DNA of 64,000 nucleotides from CAWKDG01 sp963848355 (GTDB taxonomy: Bacteria > Actinomycetota > Acidimicrobiia > Acidimicrobiales > UBA8190): assembly GCA_963848355.1 (NCBI GenBank), contig CAWKDG010000012.1:62001-126000 (forward strand). The letters run 5' to 3'. Of the stretch, positions 36,028-42,851 are shown piece after piece; the first letter of the stretch is position 1; each line of letters begins with the position of its first letter. A model generated the notes under the pieces. The model was not told where the DNA came from and did no database searches. It worked only from the letters and a program-made list of their open reading frames with translations. The position numbers were made by a program, and so were the translations under genes.

Positions 36028-36898
36028 CGTCGCCGGTCAGGAGCGCGTCCAGGCGATGCTTTGCGGCCGTCACCGCGTCGGGAATCGTCTTCGCGTAGTA
36101 GGGGATGAAATGCACGGCCTGTTGCAACGCCCAACCCCGGCCACGGGCCCACGTGGCATCGTCCATCCCGAGTTCGGCGCGGTAGACGGCGCGGGCGTCA
36201 GGAGGCATGGCCCACGCCAGCATCGCTTCGCATGCCGGGTCACCCACTCCGGATGCGCTCCAGTCGATGATGCCCGTCAGCCTGCCGACTCGGGTGAGCA
36301 CGTTGCCCGGGAGAAGGTCTCCATGGACCCATACCGGCGCTCCCGGCCATGCATCGGCGCACAGGGCTTCGTCCCAGACCGACGTCGCTCGCCCCACATC
36401 GATGAGACCATCGAGAACGCTGATACATCGCCGGGTCGTCTCGTCCTGAGGAACGAGCGACCCGGCGCGATGGCCGGCGGACGGGGCGCCTGCCACATCC
36501 AGCCTTTCGAGCACCGAGACGACACGGGCCACGTCACGGGCCAACCGGATCCAGTCTTCGACCGTTCCGGTCAGCGCGTCCTCGCCCTCCAGCCACCGGT
36601 AGACGAGCCAGGGGAAGGGATACCCTGAGCCGGGCTCGCCCTGGGCCACAGGCTCGGGCAGGGCGACGGGCAGGTGAGGTGCGAGCCGAGGCAACCATTG
36701 GATCTCCTTGGCGACTTGGCCGACCGCCCAATGAATACGGGGCACGCGGACCCCGAGGTCGTGACCCAAGCGAAAGATGGCGTTGTCCGTGCCGGTGGAC
36801 GGCATCCGAAGCAGAGAGAGGTCCGCCCACCGCGGGAACTGGTCCCTGATGAGGCCTCGGACGAGGTCATCGTCCACGCGCACCTCGTCGGCGTGCAT
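35996..36898 (-). CDS. aminoglycoside phosphotransferase family kinase
   Basis: 300 residues from the ATG at 36898 (MHADEVRVDDDLVRGLI), the conserved start of this subfamily; an ATG at 36934 adds 12 residues. DNAIFRLGHDLGVRVPRI is the ATP-binding N-lobe, WVHGDLLPGNVLTR the catalytic loop (HGDxxxxN), and GIIDWSASGVGDP the metal-binding Asp. It phosphorylates a hydroxyl of a small molecule; many members do not confer resistance. Its 3' end overlaps the methyltransferase-kinase fusion by 32 bases, so the two form an operon with two kinase domains of one superfamily. Confidence 0.9.
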   Translation of the reverse strand: MHADEVRVDDDLVRGLIRDQFPRWADLSLLRMPSTGTDNAIFRLGHDLGVRVPRIHWAVGQVAKEIQWLPRLAPHLPVALPEPVAQGEPGSGYPFPWLVYRWLEGEDALTGTVEDWIRLARDVARVVSVLERLDVAGAPSAGHRAGSLVPQDETTRRCISVLDGLIDVGRATSVWDEALCADAWPGAPVWVHGDLLPGNVLTRVGRLTGIIDWSASGVGDPACEAMLAWAMPPDARAVYRAELGMDDATWARGRGWALQQAVHFIPYYAKTIPDAVTAAKHRLDALLTGDDVPGPGRSRG

Positions 36899-37402
36899 CT
36901 TTCGGTGAGATCGGTGCTGGTGGGGTCCGGGCATGTCGCTACCGGTCCCGGAGCTCGAACGGGCCGGAGCCCGCGTTCGGTCCCACGAACGACAAGGCAA
37001 GGGAACTGAGAATTCTACGATCGCACGCGGAGATCCCCGGGTGCGGGAAGACGCTGACCACGATGGTCCTTTCGGCGGTGTCGGCAGGAGACGGGCGCGC
37101 GCGAAGCGCGCCAAAGGTAAGGTGCATGGGATACATGAGGACCGACACCGGGGCGGGCGTTTGAGCCCGCCGTCTGGACTACGTCGTCAAAATGACGGTG
37201 CCTGTCCCCGATCGACCATTGCAAGCATCGTGTGCATGATCTCCTCCTCGGCCGTCGTCACCGAAGTCAACATATTAGCGCGGCCCGTTTCACGGTGTGA
37301 CCTGCAAGACAACCTGCCCGGACAGAGGCAAGAGCGGCAAAGACGAACATACTTGGGCGACATGGTTTTGGCCGCCCATAGATGGCTGACTAGAGTGGGG
37401 TC
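36899..37402. other. 504-bp intergenic region with three hairpins, divergent kinase/Lsr2 promoters
   Basis: No gene seen. Perfect stems are GGCGCGC/GCGCGCC (37094-37112), GGCGGGC/GCCCGCC with loop GTTTGA (37152-37171), and a small CGTCA/TGACG (37192-37204). None has a following T-run, so they are not classic terminators. Base composition becomes more AT-rich from about 37.2 kb. Confidence 0.45.
37368..37396 (+). promoter_or_regulatory. promoter of the first lsr2 gene, leaderless
   Basis: TTGGCC (37368-37373) and TAGAGT (37391-37396) are 17 bases apart. The ATG at 37403 follows the -10 box after 6 bases. Confidence 0.5.
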
Positions 37403-37759
37403 ATGGCGCAGACAGTCATTGTTCAACTTACGGATGACATCGACGGCGGCACAGCTGACGAGACCGTTAGCTTTGCCCTGAACGGGAATACCTACGAGAT
37501 CGACTTGAGCGCGAAAAACGCTGAGAGACTTCGTGCCGCCTTCGCCCCGTTCATAGACAAGGGTAGGAAAACTGGTCGAGGAGAATCTGCGTCCAAGTCC
37601 CGTGCAAGCAATTCAGCGACAGGAACATCTTCCAAGACCCTCTTCTCGAGTCTCGATGCCGACGAAAAGATTCGATTCCGAACCTGGGCAAAGATGCCAA
37701 CCGCCCGCCGTGTCGGCGATGCCAAGGTGCAAGAGTGGATTGATGCTGGGCGTCCATGA
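37403..37759 (+). CDS. lsr2: Lsr2-family nucleoid-associated protein
   Basis: 118 residues. The N-terminus MAQTVIVQLTDDIDGGTADETVSFALNG and YEIDLSAKNAERLRAAFAPFI is the Lsr2 dimerisation domain. After a Ser-rich linker the C-terminal domain FRTWAKMPTARRVGDAKVQEWIDAG aligns with the Lsr2 DNA-binding domain (two pieces in the usual order). The AT-hook-like RGR of mycobacterial Lsr2 is not kept; ARR stands near that place, so DNA preference may differ. Lsr2 silences AT-rich foreign DNA, and this copy sits at the edge of the more AT-rich part of the window. A second, shorter paralogue follows 38 bases later. Confidence 0.9.
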   Translation: MAQTVIVQLTDDIDGGTADETVSFALNGNTYEIDLSAKNAERLRAAFAPFIDKGRKTGRGESASKSRASNSATGTSSKTLFSSLDADEKIRFRTWAKMPTARRVGDAKVQEWIDAGRP

Positions 37760-37761
37760 AC

Positions 37762-37788
37762 TTGACTCAGTCGACCAGTTGGTAGGGT
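37762..37788 (+). promoter_or_regulatory. possible own promoter of the second lsr2-like gene
   Basis: TTGACT (37762-37767) starts 2 bases after the first lsr2 stop. TAGGGT (37783-37788) follows at 15-base spacing, 9 bases before the ATG at 37798. Confidence 0.35.
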
Positions 37789-37797
37789 TGTAGCGAG

Positions 37798-38127
37798 ATG
37801 GCGATACGAATCACGCGAATCGACGACATCGATGGCAGTGAGGGAGCAGAGGCAATAGCCTTTGAACTCGACCACAAAGGCTACGAGATCGACCTCTGCG
37901 TCAGGAATAGAATTCGCTTCTCCAGAGCGATCGAGCCGTTCATAGAACGCGCCCGTCTCCTGAAAGAAAGTGAAGGGGTACCGACGATCACAACCATCGT
38001 GAGACGTGACTCTCGCACCGATGCCCCTGAGCCCTCTTCACGCGGCGTTTCGGCCACGAAGCCGGAGCCGGAGCCGGAGCCGGGAGGTCTCGACCTGATC
38101 GAGATGGCACGTCAAGTGGAGGGTTGA
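37798..38127 (+). CDS. Lsr2-like protein with dimerisation domain only
   Basis: 109 residues. MAIRITRIDDIDGSEGAEAIAFELDHKG with YEIDLCVRNRIRFSRAIEPFI (residues ~1-50) matches the Lsr2 oligomerisation domain of the gene just upstream. The rest is a low-complexity stretch (KPEPEPEPGG) ending in LDLIEMARQVEG, with no WAxxxG/RGR DNA-binding domain. It could form mixed dimers with Lsr2 and weaken its binding, as H-NST does for H-NS. The ABC transporter gene starts 16 bases later and may be in the same transcript. No frameshift is seen that would restore a C-terminal domain. Confidence 0.75.
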   Translation: MAIRITRIDDIDGSEGAEAIAFELDHKGYEIDLCVRNRIRFSRAIEPFIERARLLKESEGVPTITTIVRRDSRTDAPEPSSRGVSATKPEPEPEPGGLDLIEMARQVEG

Positions 38128-38143
38128 GCACTTCAGGAGCGGC

Positions 38144-39047
38144 GTGGCGGCGATAAGCGTACGCAACCTCGAGAAGACCTACGGCGCCAAGCAAGCGGTG
38201 AAAGGCGTCAGCTTCGAAGTCAAACAGGGAGAGGTCTTTGCCCTCCTCGGCCCCAACGGGGCAGGAAAGACCACCATCATCGAGATTCTCGAGGGCTTCC
38301 GGGACCGCAGCGCCGGACAAGTGGAGACCCTGGGAGTCGACCCAGCCAACCGGCCGACGCAGCGCTGGCTCCGGACCCGTATCGGCGTCGTTCTTCAAGA
38401 GTTGGCGGTCGAGCCCTACTACTCGGTGCGCCAGGTCCTGACCCGCAACGCCGGTTTCTTCCCCTCGCCCCGTTCGGTCGACGACGTCATCGCCCTGGTC
38501 GGCCTCAGAGAAAAGGCTGATGCGCGGGTGAAGACCCTTTCGGGCGGCCAGCAGCGCCGCCTCGATGTGGGCCTCGGCATTGTGGGGAACCCCGAGCTGC
38601 TCTTCCTCGACGAGCCCACCACGGGGCTCGACCCGTCAGGTCGTCGAGACACCTGGGAGCTGATCCGCACACTTGCATCGGAGGGCACGACGGTGCTGCT
38701 GACCACCCATTACATGGACGAGGTGGACGCGCTCGCCGATCACGTGGCGGTGCTCAACAACGCTCAGATCGTTGCCACCGGGACCCCGGCCTCTCTGGGT
38801 GGACGGGACTCAGGTGCCGTGACCATCCGCTTCGCCCTACCCGATGGTGATCTCTGCGAGTGACCTTCCTGTCGAGGTCCACGCAGAGTCGGACGGTCTC
38901 GTCGAGATCCAGACCGAAGATGAGCTCCATGTGCTTCACACACTCATCGGCTGGGCGCTCGACAGCAACCTGCGTCTACCGGGACTCTCGGTTACCCGGG
39001 TGACTTTGGAAGACATTTATCTCCAGCTGACGAGAGACGAGAAGTGA
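38144..39047 (+). CDS. ABC transporter ATP-binding protein (drug/ABC-2 type), frameshifted
   Basis: GTG start with AGGAG 5 bases upstream. Walker A is GPNGAGKTT, the signature LSGGQQRR, Walker B LLFLDEPTTGLDPSGRR and the H-loop LTTHYMDE. The first frame stops at 38863, too early for the family. The missing C-terminal domain (DLPVEVHAESDGLVEIQ, SVTRVTLEDIYLQLTRDE) continues in the next frame from ~38856 to 39047. One extra base at about 38855 explains this; joined it is ~300 residues, as in DrrA-like ATPases. Powers export through the following permease, whose start overlaps its stop (GTGA). Confidence 0.88.
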
Positions 39048-39848
39048 GCGCCACTCCGGTTATCGGTTCCTTCGAAGGCTTTAGCGACGTCAAGTTGGTG
39101 GGCCGACAGCTCCGCTACGAACAGCTGTCCTTCTGGCTCAACCCGGTCGGGGCAGCCTTTACCGTCGGATTCTCGGTGGTCTTCATGGTCCTGCTGGGAG
39201 CCTCAGCGGGGAATCAGCGCATCCCGTTCTACGGCCACATCCGGCTTGGTTCAGTACTACGTACCCGGGTTTGCCGCGTACGGCGTGATGGCGGCCTGCT
39301 TCAACATTCTGGCTATAGCCCTGGTCAACCGACGCGAAATGGGCCTTCTCAAGCGGCTTAGACTCAGTCCCCTTCCCACGTGGGCGCTGCTCACCGCCAT
39401 AGTCCTCAGCTCCATGGTCATTTCCACAGTCGAGGTGGTCATGCTCCTCGCCGTCGGAAGACTTGGGTTCAGCGTCCACTTTCCGGACAACGTGGGCGCC
39501 TTCGTCGTTGCCATCGTCGTGGGCATGCTCAGCTTCTCTTCGCTCGGAGTGGCCATGAGCACGCTCGTCCCCAATCAGGATGCGGCCGGGCCGATAATCA
39601 GCATCATCTTCTTCGTGCTGCTTTTTCTCTCGGGTTTGTGGTTCCCGTCCAAACCCGGTTCGGGCCTGGCCCAGTTCTCGGCGTACTTCCCTGTGCGCCA
39701 CTTCATTCTCGCCGTCTTCGCTCCATTCGACACTCAAAAGGGTGCGTCCCCATGGGCCTGGCACGACCTGCTCGTCGTTGCCATCTGGGGTGTTGTCGGC
39801 TTCATCGTGGCCGTTCGTCGATGGAAATGGTCGCCTCGCCGGGGTTGA
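39044..39848 (+). CDS. ABC-2 type permease (DrrB-like), frameshifted
   Basis: GTG start overlapping the stop of the ATPase. The N-terminal part (FSDVKLVGRQLRYEQLSFW, first membrane helix) runs to GHIRL, then the frame shifts by one base at about 39248 and continues VQYYVPGFAAYGVMAACF. Five more hydrophobic segments follow, with NRREMGLLKRLRLSPLP, the cytoplasmic coupling region of ABC-2 permeases. Joined length is ~267 residues, normal for the family. Exports a hydrophobic compound or cell-envelope precursor; substrate not evident. An extra base is the likely reason for the break. Confidence 0.88.
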
Positions 39849-39904
39849 TCTCGGGCGGCGAGGACACGGCGCAACGCTGGCCGGCAACCGACCGGACGGT
39901 GAGG

Positions 39905-40330
39905 TCAGGCGGCAACGTCGGCAGCCCGCAATCGCCGGGCCATAGCGCAGAGCATCCGACGTGCGACGTCGGGTGCGACTTGGAGGTCATCTGCAAATTC
40001 GGCTCTGTCGAGTACCCAGAGATCCATATCCGTGGTGGCGATGACGGTTGCGGGGCGGGGGCTGTCGCACAGTGCTGCCACCTCACCAAAGAAGTCTCCG
40101 GTTCCGAAGGTGGCGACCTGCCGAGTGCCCATGGAGCACGACGCGTTCCCAGATAGGACGAGCAGAATCTCGATGGCATAGTCGCCGGCGGTGATCAGTC
40201 TGCGACCGGCGCTAACGTGAATGCGTGTTCCAATGGCTTCGAGCCTCTGCAATTCACGCGATCGACAACCCGAGAAGAGGGGAATCTCTTCGATCATCGA
40301 TGACGACCCACGACGTCGTGGAATGATCAT
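39905..40330 (-). CDS. cyclic nucleotide-binding domain protein without HTH
   Basis: 141 residues from ATG 40330, with GGAGGG 6 bases upstream. IPLFSGCRSRELQRLEAIG, AGRRLITAGDYAIEILLVLSG and FGTGDFFGEVAALCDSPRPATVIA form a complete CRP-type cNMP pocket; the phosphate-binding cassette GEVAALxxxPRPATV is well conserved, including the Arg. There is no DNA-binding domain, so it is a sensor that must act through a partner. A class III cyclase is encoded at 12-15 kb. Two copies of TAGTTTGCCAT lie upstream on the minus strand. Confidence 0.9.
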   Translation of the reverse strand: MIIPRRRGSSSMIEEIPLFSGCRSRELQRLEAIGTRIHVSAGRRLITAGDYAIEILLVLSGNASCSMGTRQVATFGTGDFFGEVAALCDSPRPATVIATTDMDLWVLDRAEFADDLQVAPDVARRMLCAMARRLRAADVAA

Positions 40331-40407
40331 GGAGGACCCTCCGAGGCACAACGTACCAAGCACTGCATTCCTAGACTAAGCCGCTCCGGTTACGGCAATG
40401 TGAACTC

Positions 40408-40532
40408 ATGGCAAACTAGTGAACAACCTCGGCGCGATGACGGGATCGGCGTAAAGATTTGTTTGGACCTTGACCTGCCGACGGAACCGCCACGCAGTGG
40501 CGAACCGGCTTATATTGCAGGATGGCAAACTA
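40408..40532 (-). repeat. two copies of an 11-bp motif upstream of the cNMP-binding gene
   Basis: ATGGCAAACTA occurs at 40408-40418 and 40522-40532 (TAGTTTGCCAT on the minus strand). A close copy, ATGGCAAACCA, lies on the minus strand at about 41412-41422 upstream of the PilZ gene. An AATATAAG box near 40512 could be a -10 for the leftward gene. Confidence 0.45.
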
Positions 40533-40561
40533 CTGGTATGTCATCGGTCCACCTCAAGGGG

Positions 40562-40873
40562 CTACAAAGCGATGTCGACGTGGTGGAACAGCTCAGGCTG
40601 ACTCACCAAGCCGACGTACGCCGCATTGACGGCGGCGGCGAGCGCGCCATTGCCGCCGGCGTCCGGATGGGCCCGGCCCATACGACGTCGCCACGCACTC
40701 TGAATCTCAAAGTGCGTGTAGCAGAGGCGTGGATCGAGGTCCAGCGCGATCAGATACAAGGAACGCTCGATCGGCGTCAATCGCGGCGTCTTCCGCGCCT
40801 TCTGCCTTAGTGGGTGTATCGGCGTGAATTTGGGATGTGCCAGGGTGGTTGTCATCTCATCTCTCCAGTTCAT
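40562..40873 (-). CDS. small J-domain-like protein
   Basis: 103 residues; AAAGGA lies 6 bases before the ATG at 40873. A basic N-terminus (HPLRQKARKTPRLTPIE) leads into SLYLIALDLDPRLCYTHFEIQSAWRRR (two helices) and the HPD motif in RAHPDAGGN, then a third helix. This is the J-domain core that stimulates Hsp70 ATPase. There is no G/F region or zinc finger, so it is a type III-like, minimal J protein. No dnaK is nearby. It sits between a PilZ gene and a cyclic-nucleotide-binding gene on the same strand and is probably co-transcribed with the PilZ gene (23 bases apart). Confidence 0.75.
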   Translation of the reverse strand: MNWRDEMTTTLAHPKFTPIHPLRQKARKTPRLTPIERSLYLIALDLDPRLCYTHFEIQSAWRRRMGRAHPDAGGNGALAAAVNAAYVGLVSQPELFHHVDIAL

Positions 40874-40896
40874 TGCGCTTCCTTTGGTGCGTGGCC

Positions 40897-41223
40897 TTAC
40901 CAGTGCGCCTGCAGTTCGTGCAGAGATGCCAAGTAGGCGCACTCGCCATCGGTGAGGTGTGTGAACTCCGTCCCCACCATGAGTCGGCCGCCGACCGTTT
41001 GTCGGCGATGCTTGACCTGGCTCCGCAGGTGAATGGCGAGGAGAAGGGAAGCTCCTTCCACTACCTCCGCTGAGGTATTCGCCAGCTCCAGTCCGGCACC
41101 CGCCGAAGATATGTCCACCACCCGGCAGTCTCGCCACGGCTCCTCCGTGGGGCCGTCGAGCTTGACAACTCCCTGCCAGTCGACGATGAGACGAGGAAGC
41201 AAGCGTCTGAATTCATGTTCCAT
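40897..41223 (-). CDS. PilZ-like c-di-GMP-binding protein
   Basis: 108 residues; GAGAGGGG precedes the ATG at 41223. The second PilZ motif (D/NxSxxG) is CRVVDISSAGAGLEL, and GTEFTHLTDGECAYLASL ends the barrel. The first motif RxxxR may be FRRLLPR. The domain binds c-di-GMP and changes protein contacts. First gene of a probable unit with the J-domain gene; a 20-bp tandem duplication lies just upstream. Related signalling: EAL-HDOD protein at 24.8 kb and the PilB/GspE ATPase at 45 kb. Confidence 0.7.
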   Translation of the reverse strand: MEHEFRRLLPRLIVDWQGVVKLDGPTEEPWRDCRVVDISSAGAGLELANTSAEVVEGASLLLAIHLRSQVKHRRQTVGGRLMVGTEFTHLTDGECAYLASLHELQAHW

Positions 41224-41264
41224 ATCCGCCCCTCTCGGAGCTACGCCGTGTCCTCAGAGTCCCG

Positions 41265-41304
41265 CTCGACTGTCGTTTTCTAGACTCGACTGTCGTTTTC
41301 TAGA
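41265..41304 (-). repeat. perfect 20-bp tandem duplication upstream of the PilZ gene
   Basis: The unit CTCGACTGTCGTTTTCTAGA occurs twice without a gap, at 41265-41284 and 41285-41304. It lies 42-81 bases before the PilZ start, a typical place for operators. Confidence 0.75.
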
Positions 41305-41824
41305 AAGGTTTGTCGGCACACATCGGCCCCCGAATGAGACGAGATTGTACGTGGGCTCATTAGGTGCAAATACCTAGGTCTGTGTTTCATTTCAGGTCAT
41401 TGTGACGCCGTTGGTTTGCCATGCGTAGTTTCGCTCAGGTGGAATCCCTCTCCAGGGCCCACGACGTTTGGACGATATTCTTCAGGCCCCCGCTGGTGAG
41501 AGAGCGACTCGGCGGCGGCGGTGCTGTTGGTAGCAAGGGAATGCAAGGTCGAGTGTCAACCAACCTTGCCGCCGCCGAGTCGCCTCCACTGTCAAGTCCT
41601 CCCATCAGGTCCGGTCGATGCTCTCACCCCTACCTGCAATTGAACGTAGGGCGAACCTCGACGTGGTGGAGATGCATGAGCGGCACCAGGAGTGAGTCTC
41701 GACGACGTATACAGTGGCGACCCGTCGTGCCTGGTTCTCTCACATGCTGACGTCCATCCCGTAGCGTCGTACCTCTGCCGACCGATGCGCGGGGGCACAA
41801 CCTCGATACCACGGCTCTAAATCG
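41305..41824. other. 520-bp intergenic region with a long inverted repeat
   Basis: No convincing gene; the open frames here are short, Arg/Ser-rich and lack ribosome sites. The region holds a GTTTGCCAT motif (41414-41422) and the 16-bp inverted repeat at 41504-41583. Composition is less GC-rich than the flanks. Confidence 0.5.
41504..41583. repeat. 16-bp perfect inverted repeat with 48-base loop
   Basis: GCGACTCGGCGGCGGC (41504-41519) pairs exactly with GCCGCCGCCGAGTCGC (41568-41583). Inside, GTTGGT and ACCAAC form a second stem, so the transcript could fold into a long branched hairpin. No T-run follows, and no gene is inside. Confidence 0.7.
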
Positions 41825-42739
41825 TTAGCGGCTGGCGAGCGTGTGGAAGGCTATGGCGGCCGCCGTGGCGACGTTCAGCGAGTCGACCCTGTCCACGATC
41901 GGGATGGGGACCACAACGTCGGACGCCTCCAGGGCCCTCTCCGTCAGCCCTGGCCCTTCTGCACCGAGGAGCAGCGCCACACCAGCCGGGTGAATTGAGC
42001 TGGATAACGTGGCCTTCAGCTTGGCGAGACTGACAACAGGGACTCCACAGTCGCCAGCGGGACGCGGTGTCAACGCGGCGATAACAAAGCCAGCGGCCCG
42101 CACCAGCTGCAGGTCGATCGGCCACGGCGCCACCCGGGCGAACGGTATGTGGAGGACGTGCCCAACGGACACCCGGATCGACCGGCGGTAGAGCGGGTCG
42201 GCACACGTCGGATCCAGGAGGACGCCTGCCACCCCGAACGCAGCGGCGTTGCGGAACAGCGACCCGATGTTCTCATGATCGTTGAGGCCCTCGAGGACGG
42301 CGACGATCGGAGGTGCTCCCTCTGGAGCGGATTTTCCAGCGGCGTCGGCCAGTATCTGTTGTGCATCGGCCGGCGACGGCCGGTTCGCCACCGCCACCAC
42401 TCCCCGGTGCAAAGCGAAGCCGACCGTGCTGGCCACAAGAGCACGGGATCCGACGAACACCGAGGCGCCCCGGGCCCGTGTGGTCGCCACCAGATCACCG
42501 GCCGCCGTCACCTGGTGGTCGTCGACGAGCAGCGAACGCACCGTGTACACGGAGCTGAGGAGCCGCTCGACAGGGAGTCTCCCCTCGACGACGAAGACCG
42601 AATCGTCGCCGACCGCCCGGATCCGGGCAGCCGGGCTCTTGAGGTCCCGGTAAACGTCTAGTCGCGGGTCGTCGCCGGCGCCCAGCCAGATTAGCGGGCC
42701 CGGGGTGGTGCCGGGAGAGTCTTCGGGCACGTCCGACAT
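41825..42739 (-). CDS. TrmH/SpoU-family RNA 2'-O-methyltransferase
   Basis: 304 residues from the ATG at 42739. The SPOUT motif 1 is GLNDHENIGSLFRNAAAFG with the catalytic Arg, motif 2 LLLGAEGPGLTERALEASD, motif 3 RVDSLNVATAAAIAF. The N-terminal ~110 residues form the RNA-binding domain (SVFVVEGRLPVERLL). It transfers methyl from SAM to a ribose 2'-OH in tRNA or rRNA. It lies next to the accessory features without an obvious operon partner. Confidence 0.92.
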   Translation of the reverse strand: MSDVPEDSPGTTPGPLIWLGAGDDPRLDVYRDLKSPAARIRAVGDDSVFVVEGRLPVERLLSSVYTVRSLLVDDHQVTAAGDLVATTRARGASVFVGSRALVASTVGFALHRGVVAVANRPSPADAQQILADAAGKSAPEGAPPIVAVLEGLNDHENIGSLFRNAAAFGVAGVLLDPTCADPLYRRSIRVSVGHVLHIPFARVAPWPIDLQLVRAAGFVIAALTPRPAGDCGVPVVSLAKLKATLSSSIHPAGVALLLGAEGPGLTERALEASDVVVPIPIVDRVDSLNVATAAAIAFHTLASR

Positions 42740-42851
42740 CCCGCCAGCATCGCGTAATCTGAACGAGAGCGACACGCTCGTTACAGAGGAAGTCAGACGG
42801 GCTGGCGCCTCGAGTTGCACAGAGCATCACAACGCTCGACGATTTTGTGAT

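Noticed and set aside
38844..39047. separate small gene after the ABC ATPase
   Set aside because: Its sequence is the missing C-terminal domain of the ATPase in the next frame, not an independent gene.
41504..41583. integron attC site or rho-independent terminator
   Set aside because: No RYYYAAC/GTTRRRY core pair at the proper ends, no integron integrase, and no T-run after the stem.
41421..41750. 109-residue open frame in the gene-free region
   Set aside because: Composition is Arg/Ser/Trp-rich, it spans the inverted repeat, and there is no ribosome site.
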